Part shown: one piece after another, positions 32,772-41,569 of the stretch
Layout: every line of letters begins with the position of its first letter
Position numbering within the stretch: position 1 is the first letter of the stretch
Source of the DNA: an uncultured Oscillospiraceae bacterium
Lineage (GTDB): Bacteria; Bacillota; Clostridia; Oscillospirales; Acutalibacteraceae
NCBI GenBank assembly: GCA_902492455.1
Contig: CABULH010000022.1
Location: 1-57,217 of the forward strand
DNA: 57,217 nt
Direction: 5' to 3'
Program-made: the position numbers and the translations under genes
The notes under the pieces: generated by a model
What the model saw: the letters and a program-made list of their open reading frames with translations, nothing else
The model's database searches: none
Told to the model about the DNA's origin: nothing

Positions 32772-34202
32772 TCAGCTGTTCTGATTATCGATAGGGCGGC
32801 GCAGCAGCAGACGTACAAAGGCGGCTCTGTTGAAGGGCAGCAGAGGATAGAGATATTTTCGGCCGGTGACCGTTCGGGTAGTAGCGAGGATCACCAGCAT
32901 CAGCAGTACGCCGGCGGCAAAGCCCCAGAATCCCAACAAAGCCGTCAGGATCAGGAAGAGGATGCGGAAAAGCTTGAAAGCATATCCCAGTTCAAAGCTG
33001 GGCTGGGTGAAGTTGGAAACGGATACGAAGGCCATATACAGCAGTACCTCGGGAACGAACAGCCCCGCCGATACCGCAAATTCTCCCAGCAGCAGAGCCC
33101 CTACCACGCCGAAGGCATTGTTGAGCACACTGGGGGTGTTCAGAGAGGCCAGCTTGATGCCGTCAATCATAAATTCCACAATCAACAGCTGAACAATAAT
33201 AGGTACGCTGTTCATCTCCTTGATCCGGACAAAATCCAGCCAGGCAGGAATCCAATCCGGATTACGCATCAGCAGATACCATACAGGGGTGAGAAAGAGA
33301 GTGAGAAAAAACACCACCGACCGCACTGTGCGCAGATAGGTGCCCACCAGCGGCGGAAAATAGTAGTCGTTGGTGTCCTGAACAAAATCGAACAGAGAGG
33401 TAGGCAGGATCATCACGGCGGGGGTATTGTCGATGATCACCAGCACCCTGCCCTCGGCTACGCCGGCGGCGGCGCAGTCCGGCCTTTCGGTATAGCGGAT
33501 TTTGGGAAAGGGGTTATACCACTGTCTGCGCAGCAGACACTCCGATAAGCTCTCCTGGCCCATGTTCAGGGAGTTGATATTGATCTTTTCCAACTCCCGC
33601 TTGACCTGTTCCACGATTTTCGGATCTGCCCGGCCGTCCAAATAACATACCACTACATCGGTTTTGGATACCTTGCCGATTTGCAGGATTTCCATCGTTA
33701 AGCGCGGGTCCCGGATGCGGCGTCGGATCAGAGCGGTGTTGAAAACCAGAGTTTCCACAAAGCCGTCCCGGGAACCGCGCAGAACACGGTCATCATCCGG
33801 CTCTCCCACGCTGCGGGCGGGATAGGTACGGGCGTCGATGAGAATGACTTGAGGGTAACCCTCCACCAGCAGGCCGATAGTGCCGGAAAGGATCGCCGTG
33901 GCGATTTTGTCCAGCCGGTCGGACAAGTCCACCTCTACATAGGGGATAAAGCGGTCCGCGAAGGTTTGGGTTTCCGATAATTCCTTCAAATCGTCCGCCG
34001 TCAGCTTCATGGTGAATTCCATAATCTTCTCCATGATTTCGTCTTTGATAAATCCATCGACGAAATACATGGTGGCCTTCCGGTCTCCCACCGACATTTT
34101 ACGTCCGATCACATCGAAGCTGTACTTCAGCCTCATCCAGTCGTCCAGGCGCTCCACTGCCAGATCATAACCGGCGGGAAGCATCGTATCCTTCTGCTGC
34201 AT
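32772..34202 (-). CDS. spoVAF: Spore germination protein of the GerA family, SpoVAF-like
   Basis: 476 residues. The start ATG (34200-34202) has AAAGGATCTGAATAT upstream; an ATG nine codons earlier (34229) lacks a site. The N-terminal hydrophilic domain contains RKATMYFVDGFIKDEIMEK and DGRADPKIVEQVKREL. The C-terminal domain has about five transmembrane helices (VRSVVFFLTLFLTPVWYLL onward). The GerA A-subunit fold with the early VDGFIKDEIM block is that of SpoVAF, which sits in the inner spore membrane and works with the SpoVA dipicolinate channel. The other spoVA genes are not nearby. It shows the organism, or its recent ancestors, sporulates. Confidence 0.82.
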   Translation of the reverse strand: MQQKDTMLPAGYDLAVERLDDWMRLKYSFDVIGRKMSVGDRKATMYFVDGFIKDEIMEKIMEFTMKLTADDLKELSETQTFADRFIPYVEVDLSDRLDKIATAILSGTIGLLVEGYPQVILIDARTYPARSVGEPDDDRVLRGSRDGFVETLVFNTALIRRRIRDPRLTMEILQIGKVSKTDVVVCYLDGRADPKIVEQVKRELEKININSLNMGQESLSECLLRRQWYNPFPKIRYTERPDCAAAGVAEGRVLVIIDNTPAVMILPTSLFDFVQDTNDYYFPPLVGTYLRTVRSVVFFLTLFLTPVWYLLMRNPDWIPAWLDFVRIKEMNSVPIIVQLLIVEFMIDGIKLASLNTPSVLNNAFGVVGALLLGEFAVSAGLFVPEVLLYMAFVSVSNFTQPSFELGYAFKLFRILFLILTALLGFWGFAAGVLLMLVILATTRTVTGRKYLYPLLPFNRAAFVRLLLRRPIDNQNS

Positions 34203-34476
34203 ATATTCAGATCCTTTCCGGATTGGCATTCACAGGGGATAGTATTTCCTACTCTGGAGATTTTATCCGGATGGTGCAGGGGTGGTGATGATTCACGGGT
34301 TAAGCAATTTTTCTGAAATATCGGCGCTCTTTTTATGGATGCACCGTCTTGTAATTTTCTCTGTCACCTGATATACTGAAAATACGGCCTGCCGCCGTTT
34401 GTTCTGTATTAAAAAACCGAAAAACGGAACGGTTGTCCCCGTAGGATGCCGATTCCGCGGAAAGGACAGATTTCAT

Positions 34477-35088
34477 ATGACAGCCGATTTTCAGTTTGGC
34501 AGCAGCGACAACCGTCCCCCCGATCAGCCGGTTACGCCTCCGTCGGAGGACGGGATGCCGTCGATGCCTTCTCAGCCGGAAATACCGCCGGTGCCGCCGG
34601 TTACTCCCTATCAGGGGCAGACTTATACACCGCCTGCTCCGGTGAATCCTCAGCAGCCGGCGGGAGGAAACTATCCGCCTGCTTACGGGGCACAACCCGG
34701 CTATTCCTATACCCAGCCCAATGCCCAGACCCAACAGCCCTATTCTTATTATCAGCCCCAGCAGCAGGGTTATGCGGCTCCCTATTATCCTCCGCCCGCC
34801 GTACAAAGCGCCCCCGGCAACGGCTTTGCCGTGGCATCGCTTATTCTCGGCATAGTGGCTTTAATCACCAGCTGTTCTCTTGTTTTGTCGATTCCCTGCG
34901 GTATTATCGGATTGATTCTGGGAATTGTGGGCAAAGCCAAGGGCGCGGGCGGTATGGCTGTAGCCGGGATTGTTCTCAGCGTTTTGGCCTTGTTGTTCAC
35001 CATCTTTTTTATTGTTTGCATCGTTGTGGCAGACGGCGCTTATTTCTGGATCGGTTCCCCTTATACCATGAGCATGTTTGCTCGATAA
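34477..35088 (+). CDS. DUF4190-type membrane protein with Pro/Gln/Tyr-rich N-terminus
   Basis: 203 residues; ATG 34477 has AAAGGACAGATTTCAT. Residues 1-110 are low complexity (PPVTPYQGQTYTPPAP, QTQQPYSYYQPQQQGY). The C-terminal part has two hydrophobic helices typical of DUF4190: GFAVASLILGIVALITSC and GMAVAGIVLSVLALLFTIFF, with the GIIGLILGIVGKAKGAGG hairpin between. These proteins are predicted membrane proteins of unknown role; the disordered tail probably lies in the cytosol. It stands alone, with 274 bases to the divergent spoVAF gene in which no feature was found. Confidence 0.75.
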   Translation: MTADFQFGSSDNRPPDQPVTPPSEDGMPSMPSQPEIPPVPPVTPYQGQTYTPPAPVNPQQPAGGNYPPAYGAQPGYSYTQPNAQTQQPYSYYQPQQQGYAAPYYPPPAVQSAPGNGFAVASLILGIVALITSCSLVLSIPCGIIGLILGIVGKAKGAGGMAVAGIVLSVLALLFTIFFIVCIVVADGAYFWIGSPYTMSMFAR

Positions 35089-35100
35089 GAATATCTAGTC

Positions 35101-35130
35101 AAGACGCGGAGCCTTCGCTCCGCGTCTTTT
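35101..35130 (+). terminator. Terminator after the DUF4190 gene
   Basis: AAGACGCGGAGC pairs with GCTCCGCGTCTT around TTC-loop bases, followed by TTGTTTTT. Confidence 0.85.
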
Positions 35131-35230
35131 GTTTTTAATAAGCAATTCCTGCAACTTTTTCCTGCCAAACCGCCTCTATCCATTTGGGAGCAGGAAGAGC
35201 AGAGCGGTTGGGAAAGGAATGGACTGACGG

Positions 35231-35761
35231 ATGGATCAGGAGGAGCAGCGGTTCAATGAGCTTTATGAGCGCACCTATGAGGGACTCCATCGTTTTGTGT
35301 GGAGCCGCTGTGTCAGTATATCCGATGCGGCGGATATACTGCAGAATGTTTATCTGGAACTCTACCGGCGAATACAGAAAGGAACCGTTATCCGCAGTCC
35401 GGACGCCTACCTTTTCGCTGTTGCCAGGCACGAACTGGCACGCCAATATGGCTGGGCGGTGATGAGACGGCGGCAGCTGCCGGTGTTCACACCGGATGAT
35501 TCGGAGGATTTCGCCGCCTTGGAAAGCGCCTTTCTCAGCGAAGAGATGCCGGATGATCGGCTGGTAGCCGAGGAAATCATGGAAAAGATACGGCGGCTGG
35601 ACCCATTGACTTACCAGATATTTCTGCTGTATTTTTCCCGAGACTGCACCCTCTCCCAAATTGCCTCCCAATTGAAATGTAAAGAAAGCCTGGTGAAAAG
35701 CCGCTTATATCGCGGACTAAAAAAGCTCAGAGAAGAATTTGCTGAAGAGCAGAATGAATGA
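35231..35761 (+). CDS. ECF-type sigma-70 factor
   Basis: 176 residues, usual ECF length. Region 2: ERTYEGLHRFVWSRC, then DAADILQNVYLELYRRI (the DQQVFLR-like core). Region 4: IRRLDPLTYQIFLLYF, then a helix-turn-helix (TLSQIASQLKCKESLVKSRL). No third conserved domain. It directs RNA polymerase to a small regulon. Next gene, 42 bases on, is a single-pass membrane protein, the normal place for its anti-sigma factor. No autoregulatory promoter motif could be picked with confidence upstream. Confidence 0.85.
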   Translation: MDQEEQRFNELYERTYEGLHRFVWSRCVSISDAADILQNVYLELYRRIQKGTVIRSPDAYLFAVARHELARQYGWAVMRRRQLPVFTPDDSEDFAALESAFLSEEMPDDRLVAEEIMEKIRRLDPLTYQIFLLYFSRDCTLSQIASQLKCKESLVKSRLYRGLKKLREEFAEEQNE

Positions 35762-35803
35762 AAACTGAGGCAGGGCGATGGAAGTTGCGGAAAGGAGTTT
35801 GGT

Positions 35804-36778
35804 ATGAAAAGAAAAGAATTTCTTTGTCAAGAGATGAAGAAGGATTTTCAAAAAGAGAAGGAATATATACGAAAAAGGGTGCTGGCATCGGCGATCTCCT
35901 CCGATAAAAATCCCACTAAGAAGCGGCGGCCGATGCTGATAGCCGGCGGTATAGGTGCGGCAGCCTGCGCGGCTGCGGTTGCGGCTGTTTGCCTGACTGG
36001 GAAACTCATCTCTGTGCCTTACCCAGCGGATTCTGCGGCGTCCATTTCCCAGGCGTCAATGGGGGAATCCCTCCCCAAGCCCTTGGAACACAGTTTCGCC
36101 TTGTCTTTGCGCTATGCCGATGGTGAGGCCCCGTTGACCAATACCATCGATATGACGCGTTCCTACAATCGTTATTTCTGGGCGGATGAGGAGGAGACAA
36201 AGGAAGCCATCCGGCAGGCCGAAGAGATGGGACTAGGATGGGAAGTGACAGGTGAGGTGTCCAAAGCAAATGTCACGTACTATCAGGAGGGCTTTCAACA
36301 ACCGAAAAATTTTGTGCTGCTGAGAGGCAACTGGTTAAGAATCACCGGAGAAAATCTGCAAAGTGTCCGGCTATCCTGTGAAACGGGAGAGATACAGTTT
36401 TTCAGCAATTCCATCTGGAGTAGCTATCGGGATCGTTACGAGGAATACCAGCGGCGATATCCGAAAATGAAAACCCTGGAAGAGATGGTGATAGCGGATT
36501 TAGGGCTGGAGAGTGTCGTTCAGCTTCCCTGGCGGCTGCGAGGAAAGGAGATCACTATGGGAACGGTACAGTTGCAGTCTGCCGACGGCTGGCTGGATCT
36601 GCGTCCCACCAGTAAAATGCGAAACGATATGCTCTATGAGAAAGGCTATAGCTACGACAACTGGGCGGATACCGTCACCGTCACCGCCACATTTACCGAT
36701 GAAACCGTTCAGCAAAAGATCATTCACGTTCAATATAATGAGGACGGCGTTCAACTGCTTACCGTCACCGATGCTTGA
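35804..36778 (+). CDS. Single-pass membrane protein, probable anti-sigma factor for the adjacent ECF
   Basis: 324 residues; ATG 35804 has GGAAAGGAGTTTGGT. A cytosolic basic N-terminus (1-45, MKRKEFLCQEMKKDFQKEKE) is followed by one transmembrane helix (about 46-67, GGIGAAACAAAVAAVCL) and a large extracytoplasmic domain of ~250 residues with aromatic and charged beta-rich sequence (RYFWADEEETKEAIR, ADTVTVTATFTDETVQ). No zinc-binding HxxxCxxC anti-sigma motif is seen, so the assignment rests on gene order and topology. The outer domain may sense an envelope signal. Closed by a strong terminator. Confidence 0.6.
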   Translation: MKRKEFLCQEMKKDFQKEKEYIRKRVLASAISSDKNPTKKRRPMLIAGGIGAAACAAAVAAVCLTGKLISVPYPADSAASISQASMGESLPKPLEHSFALSLRYADGEAPLTNTIDMTRSYNRYFWADEEETKEAIRQAEEMGLGWEVTGEVSKANVTYYQEGFQQPKNFVLLRGNWLRITGENLQSVRLSCETGEIQFFSNSIWSSYRDRYEEYQRRYPKMKTLEEMVIADLGLESVVQLPWRLRGKEITMGTVQLQSADGWLDLRPTSKMRNDMLYEKGYSYDNWADTVTVTATFTDETVQQKIIHVQYNEDGVQLLTVTDA

Positions 36779-36781
36779 TAT

Positions 36782-36830
36782 CATCAAAAAGCAAGGGCTT
36801 CCCAAAAAGGGAAGCCCTTGCTTTTTGATG
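36782..36830. terminator. Bidirectional terminator
   Basis: CATCAAAAAGCAAGGGCTTC pairs over 22 bases with its complement around AAAAA. It separates the anti-sigma gene from the convergent HgdB-like gene. Confidence 0.88.
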
Positions 36831-36840
36831 GTTATTCGAT

Positions 36841-38199
36841 TCAGCTGTGGGTGGCGGCGGGGCGGGCGTCGGCGGGGTCCTCCACTCTTTCCGCTGCGGC
36901 GGAAACGACGGCGGGAGCAGGCGCGGCGGCCTGCTTTTCCGCCTGAAGCCGGGCGTTGGCCAGCATCAGTTTGATACGGTTTTCCTGGTTGATGCGGGTG
37001 GCGCCGGGATCGTAATCTACGCAGACGATATTGGCTTGGGGCTGCCGGTCCTTGATTTTACGCACCATCCCCTTGCCCACCACATGATTGGGCAGGCAGC
37101 CAAAGGGCTGAGTGCAGACGATGTTGGGAATTCCGGCGTCGATCAGCTCCAGCATTTCGCCGGTAAGCAGCCAGCCCTCCCCCATCTTGTTGCCGTAACC
37201 CAGATAATCTTTTACCAGAGATTTCAGATGATCGAAGGTGCAGGGAGCGCGGAATTCCGGGTGGCGCTTCACCGCCGCGATCATATCCCGCTGAATATTG
37301 CTCACATATTTCCGCAGGAAAGAGGCTCCCAGGTAGGTGGCGGTATGGCCGCCGTAGAGGCCGTGATCCTCCACCCGGTTGTCGCACTTGAAAAGGATGA
37401 AATCCGTGATGCCGGGTACAACCGGCTCACAGTCCTCCGAACGCAGGAATTCCTCCAGATTATTGTTGCCCAGAGGGGCATATTTGATGTAAATCTCTCC
37501 CACGATGCCTACCCGGACCTTGGGGACCCGGTGTACGGGGATGGAGGCGAAATCGTCGGCGATATGGTTGAACTGCTCCCGCACATGACTGCTCCGAAAG
37601 CTGCCGGAGCGGCTGAAATCCTTTACCAGTTCATCCACCCATTTCCAGATGCGGCGGTCGGTTTCCCCTTCCACCAGTTCATAGGGGCGGCATTGGTTGG
37701 CCATATGCACGATGATATCACCGTAGAGCATAGAGTACGCCATCTGGCGTATCATATTGAAATTCAAGCCGAAGCCGGGATTTTTTTCCAATCCCGAGAG
37801 ATTCACCGACACCACAGGGATGTAGTCGTATCCCGCCCGGTGCAGCGCCTTGCGCAGCAGATGAATATAATTGGAAGCCCGGCAGCCGCCGCCCGTCTGG
37901 GTAATCAGCAGCCCCAGCTTGTGGGGATCGTATTTGCCGCTTTTGACGGCGTCGATCAGCTGGCCGATGACCAGAAGCGCTGGATAACAGGTATCGTTGT
38001 GAACGTATTTAAGGCCTTCGTCCACAATGCCCCGGTGGGTGGTGGTGAGCATATCCACCTTGTAGCCTTGAAGCTCGAACACCTTTTTCAACATGGTGAA
38101 ATGCACCGGAAGCATCTGCGGCATCAGCAGGGTGTACTCCCGTTTCATCTCTTCCGTGAAGAGCAGGCGGCCCTGCTCGTTGTATATCAGTTCTGCCAT
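36841..38199 (-). CDS. 2-hydroxyacyl-CoA dehydratase-type protein (HgdB/HGD-D-like)
   Basis: 452 residues. Conserved blocks: KYVHNDTCYPALLVIGQLID, LITQTGGGCRASNYIHLLR, and the C-terminal CTQPFGCLPNHVVGKGM, the cysteines that would ligate an Fe-S cluster. The last ~40 residues are Ala/Pro-rich. In many Clostridia this domain is the end of a ~1400-residue protein that also contains two BadF-type ATPase domains and DUF2229; here it is a separate gene 244 bases after the activase gene (38444-41377). The real substrate of these stand-alone proteins is not known, though family members dehydrate (R)-2-hydroxyacyl-CoAs after ATP-driven electron injection. Confidence 0.8.
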   Translation of the reverse strand: MAELIYNEQGRLLFTEEMKREYTLLMPQMLPVHFTMLKKVFELQGYKVDMLTTTHRGIVDEGLKYVHNDTCYPALLVIGQLIDAVKSGKYDPHKLGLLITQTGGGCRASNYIHLLRKALHRAGYDYIPVVSVNLSGLEKNPGFGLNFNMIRQMAYSMLYGDIIVHMANQCRPYELVEGETDRRIWKWVDELVKDFSRSGSFRSSHVREQFNHIADDFASIPVHRVPKVRVGIVGEIYIKYAPLGNNNLEEFLRSEDCEPVVPGITDFILFKCDNRVEDHGLYGGHTATYLGASFLRKYVSNIQRDMIAAVKRHPEFRAPCTFDHLKSLVKDYLGYGNKMGEGWLLTGEMLELIDAGIPNIVCTQPFGCLPNHVVGKGMVRKIKDRQPQANIVCVDYDPGATRINQENRIKLMLANARLQAEKQAAAPAPAVVSAAAERVEDPADARPAATHS

Positions 38200-38271
38200 G
38201 GGAAAACCTTGCCTTTCTGCCCCTTGCGCCGGGGCGGGGTATCAAAAGAAAGAGGAAGTTAAAAATCAGAC

Positions 38272-38315
38272 TTGACAGAGGAAACACGATTAAGCGTTTC
38301 CGCTCCACCTTGTCA
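38272..38315 (-). promoter_or_regulatory. Possible structured leader of the HgdB-like gene
   Basis: TGACA (38273-38277) can pair with TGTCA (38311-38315), and GAAAC (38281-38285) with GTTTC (38296-38300), giving an interrupted stem-loop in the 244-base gap before the gene. Visible pairing only; role unknown. Confidence 0.3.
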
Positions 38316-38368
38316 GAGCTTCCTTTAAGGAGGGATTATGGGACAAGCACTCGTCGGAAAAAGACCGG

Positions 38369-38388
38369 TTCCGCGGTTTGCCGCGGAA
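38369..38388 (-). terminator. Terminator-like hairpin between the activase and HgdB-like genes
   Basis: On the minus strand TTCCGCGG pairs with CCGCGGAA around CAAA and is followed by CCGGTCTTTTT. It could reduce read-through from the activase gene into the HgdB-like gene. Confidence 0.5.
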
Positions 38389-38443
38389 TGTGCACTTTAC
38401 TGATGACACACAAAGGCTTTTCCAAGAGTTGAAGATGAAGTCC

Positions 38444-41377
38444 TCAACTTCTGGCTTCCATCGCTGCCAGCAGGCTGCGAATGCGGATTTTCACCGCTCC
38501 CAGATTGTTGATCTCATCGATTTTCAGCTGGGTATACAGCTTGCCGCCTTCCTCCAGGATGGAGCGTACCTCGTCGGTGGTGATGGCGTCGATGCCGCAG
38601 CCGAAGGATACCAGCTGCACCAGCTGCATGTCCGGCTGGGTGACAACGTAGCGGGCGGCGTTGTACAGCCGGCTGTGATAGGTCCACTGATTGAGCACAT
38701 GCACCGGCTTGGGCTGGGCCAGATGGGCTACCGCGTCCTCCGTCACCACCACCAGACCGAAGGAGGCGATCATGCCGTCGATACCGTGATTGATCTCCGG
38801 ATCGATGTGATAAGGACGGCCGGACAGCACAATAATCCGGCGGCCTTCTTCCCGGGCCTGGGCTATCAATTCCTGCCCCTTTTGCCGGACAGCGGCCAGA
38901 TAAGCATGATAAGCGTCGTAAGCCGCGGCGGCAGCCGCTTTTACCTCGCCCGCGGGCACCCCAAACTGTTCGCCGAAATAGGCGGCGGCCCGTTTGGCAA
39001 AATCCTTGGGGCGATGGAGACCGAAGTAGGGAGTGAGGAAACGGGTGTCCTTCAGCCGCTCCACGTTGGCGGTGAGCAGCTCGGGATAATAGGCCACCAC
39101 CGGGCAGTTATAATGATTGTCTCCCGCACCCTCGTCGAAATTATAGGGCATGCAGGGATAGAAGATGGCGTCAACATCCATATCCAGCAGTTTTTCTATA
39201 TGGCCGTGGGTCAGCTTGGCGGGATAGCAGACAGTATCCGAAGGAATGGTGTGCTGGCCGCAGGCATACAGTTCCCGGCTGGACTCGGGCGACAGCACCA
39301 CTTCAAAGCCCAGCTTGGTGAAAAAGGCATGCCAGAAGGGAAGGTTTTCATAGGTGTTCAGGGCCATGGGGATACCGATGCGGCCCCGGCGGTTCTCCCC
39401 GCCGGAGAGGCTGCGGAAAAAGTCATATTTCCATTTGTACATGTTGGGGATATCCTGCTGTTTCCCTTTGCCCAAGGGCCGCTCACAGCGGTTGCCCGAA
39501 ATAAACCGGCGGTTGTCGCCGAAGGTATTCACCGTAAGCAGACAGTGGTTGCCGCACAAGCCGCATTGAGTGGTTTTGGCCTTGTGCTCGAAGCGAGCCA
39601 GTCCCTCTGCCGTCAGCAGCCCGGAACGCTCCCCTTGGATTTTGCCATGCTGGGCGACGTCCCGGGCGGCCAGTGCCGCGCCGTAGGCTCCCATAATCCC
39701 GGCGATGGTGGGACGAATGACCTCCGCTCCCAACTCCAGTTCGAAGCTGCGCAGCACAGCGTCGTTTAGGAAGGTGCCGCCCTGCACCACGATATGCTGC
39801 CCTAGCTCCGACGGATCGGAGGCCCGGATCACCTTGTAAATGGCGTTTTTCACGATGCTCATGGAGAGACCGGCGGAGATATCGTCCACCCCGGCGCCCT
39901 CCTTTTGGGCCTGCTTGACGGAGGAGTTCATGAATACCGTGCAGCGGGAACCCAGATCCACCGGAGCCTTTGCCATCAGCCCCAGCTTGGAGAAGGAGGC
40001 GATATCATAGCCCAGGGCTTTGGCGAAGGTTTCGATGAAGGAGCCGCAGCCGGAGGAACAGGCCTCGTTGAGCAGAATGCTGTCGATGGCGCCGCCGCGG
40101 ATTTTGAAGCACTTCATATCCTGGCCGCCGATATCGATGATGAAATCCACATCCGGGTTAAAATGGCTGGCGGCCCGGTAGTGAGCCACCGTCTCCACCA
40201 ATCCCAGATCGATATGGAAGGCGTTTTTGATCAGATCTTCGCCGTAACCGGTGGCGGCGCTGCCCCGAATGGCGATCCGGTCTCCAAATTTTTCATAAAT
40301 GGCATGAAGCTGACCTCGCACTACCTCCACTGGGTTGCCCTGGTTGGAGGCGTAGTAGGTGTAAAGCAGCCCGCCGTCGGGGGAGATCAGCACCAGCTTG
40401 GTGGTGGTGGAGCCTGCGTCGATGCCCAGATAGGCGTCTCCGGTATAACCGTCCGCGTCCATGGGAGGCGGGCAGTGGGCGTTATGCCGCTTCTGAAAAG
40501 CGGCGTATTCTTCTTCGGAAGTGAAAAGCGGCTGGAGGGTGTTGGTGGTATTTTTCTGAGCAGAAGCGTGTTCGATCCGTTCCAGTACCTCGTCAAAGGC
40601 CATAGGCGCGGTGTTGCCCGCATAGCAGGCGGCGCCCACCGCCACGAAAACATCGGCGTTGTCCGGGAAAACGGCGTTTTCCGCCGAAAGATGCAGGGTT
40701 TCCACAAACCGCTGCCGCAGCCCCTTCAGGAAGAAAAGAGGACCGCCCAGGAAGAGGACTTTCCCCTTGATCTGCCGGCCTTGAGCCAGACCTGCGATGG
40801 TCTGATTCACCACCGCCTGAAAAATGCTGGCGGCGATGTCTTCCTTCCGCGCCCCCTGATTCAGCAGGGGCTGAATATCTGATTTGGCGAACACGCCGCA
40901 GCGGGAGGCGATGGCGTACAGCTTTTCATGCCGCAGGCTCAGTTCGTCCAGTTCGTCTGCCGTGATGCCCAGCAGAGTGGCCATCTGATCGATGAAAGCG
41001 CCGGTACCGCCGGCACAGGAGCCGTTCATCCGCTCCTCCAGTCCGCCGGTCAGGAAGATGATTTTGGCGTCCTCGCCGCCCAGTTCGACCACAGCGTCGG
41101 TATCCGGCACAAAGCGTTCCACCGCGCCGGCGGTGGCGAAAACCTCCTGCACAAATTCCAGTCCGGCGGCTTTTGCCACGCCCAGTCCGGCGGAACCGGT
41201 GATGGCTACCCGTACCTGTTGGCCGCTGAGCTGCGGGATCAGCTGGCGTAGGGTTTCCGCCGTTTTCTCCCGCACCTTGGACATGTGACGTTCATATGTA
41301 TGAAAAATAGTTTTATCCTGGTCATCCAGTACCACGACTTTCACCGTGGTGGAACCGATATCGATGCCTATACGCAA
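38444..41377 (-). CDS. Acyl-CoA dehydratase activase with two BadF/BcrA ATPase domains and DUF2229
   Basis: 977 residues, TTG start (41375-41377) with ACAGGAGGTTCCCATT. Two actin-like ATPase domains: the first at 1-260 (IGIDIGSTTVKVVV, VELGGEDAKIIF, NGSCAGGTGAFIDQ), the second at about 315-585 (LGIDAGSTTTKLVL, DIGGQDMKCFKI, EACSSGCGSFIE). The conserved cysteines in each SCAGGTG/SSGCGSF block bind the shared [4Fe-4S] cluster in characterised activators. A CGLCGNHCLLTV motif and a DUF2229 domain (YENLPFWHAFFTKLGFEVV, TVCYPAKLTHGH) follow. The protein uses ATP to push an electron to a dehydratase-type partner, here presumably the adjacent HgdB-like protein. Confidence 0.85.
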   Translation of the reverse strand: MRIGIDIGSTTVKVVVLDDQDKTIFHTYERHMSKVREKTAETLRQLIPQLSGQQVRVAITGSAGLGVAKAAGLEFVQEVFATAGAVERFVPDTDAVVELGGEDAKIIFLTGGLEERMNGSCAGGTGAFIDQMATLLGITADELDELSLRHEKLYAIASRCGVFAKSDIQPLLNQGARKEDIAASIFQAVVNQTIAGLAQGRQIKGKVLFLGGPLFFLKGLRQRFVETLHLSAENAVFPDNADVFVAVGAACYAGNTAPMAFDEVLERIEHASAQKNTTNTLQPLFTSEEEYAAFQKRHNAHCPPPMDADGYTGDAYLGIDAGSTTTKLVLISPDGGLLYTYYASNQGNPVEVVRGQLHAIYEKFGDRIAIRGSAATGYGEDLIKNAFHIDLGLVETVAHYRAASHFNPDVDFIIDIGGQDMKCFKIRGGAIDSILLNEACSSGCGSFIETFAKALGYDIASFSKLGLMAKAPVDLGSRCTVFMNSSVKQAQKEGAGVDDISAGLSMSIVKNAIYKVIRASDPSELGQHIVVQGGTFLNDAVLRSFELELGAEVIRPTIAGIMGAYGAALAARDVAQHGKIQGERSGLLTAEGLARFEHKAKTTQCGLCGNHCLLTVNTFGDNRRFISGNRCERPLGKGKQQDIPNMYKWKYDFFRSLSGGENRRGRIGIPMALNTYENLPFWHAFFTKLGFEVVLSPESSRELYACGQHTIPSDTVCYPAKLTHGHIEKLLDMDVDAIFYPCMPYNFDEGAGDNHYNCPVVAYYPELLTANVERLKDTRFLTPYFGLHRPKDFAKRAAAYFGEQFGVPAGEVKAAAAAAYDAYHAYLAAVRQKGQELIAQAREEGRRIIVLSGRPYHIDPEINHGIDGMIASFGLVVVTEDAVAHLAQPKPVHVLNQWTYHSRLYNAARYVVTQPDMQLVQLVSFGCGIDAITTDEVRSILEEGGKLYTQLKIDEINNLGAVKIRIRSLLAAMEARS

Positions 41378-41509
41378 AATGGGAACCTCCTGTCAATCCA
41401 ATGGAACCGCATCTGTTGTATTATAGCATCATCATTGAAAAAGGGCAAGCACAGGGTATTTCCAATTTGTAAATTATTTAGCCGGCTACATAAAAATGAA
41501 AAACAAAAA

Positions 41510-41550
41510 CCCCTGCGGCGGTATGCTTTTCAGCATACCGCCGCAGGGGT
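41510..41550 (-). terminator. Terminator of the rnf operon
   Basis: ACCCCTGCGGCGGTATGC pairs perfectly with GCATACCGCCGCAGGGGT over a short loop. Read on the minus strand it is followed by TTTTTGTTTTTC, so it terminates rnfB transcripts. The rest of 41378-41569 holds no gene. Confidence 0.9.
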
Positions 41551-41569
41551 GAGGAAATTGATAAGGGGT

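Noticed and set aside
34203..34330. Sigma-G/sigma-F type promoter before spoVAF
   Set aside because: A GGATAAAAT-like -10 is present, but no -35 at acceptable spacing could be paired with it.
38338..38403. A 21-codon + strand reading frame with a good AAGGAGGG site and a TTGACA upstream, in the gap between the HgdB-like and activase genes
   Set aside because: No -10 at the right distance, product (MGQALVGKRPVPRF...) has no recognisable features, and the hairpin it crosses is better explained as a terminator-like structure of the opposite strand.
36847..41251. Long + strand open frames opposite the HgdB-like and activase genes (up to 471 codons)
   Set aside because: They mirror minus-strand genes with clear motifs; the products are His/Gly/Ala-rich with no family signal. 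They arise from codon bias in G/C-rich genes.
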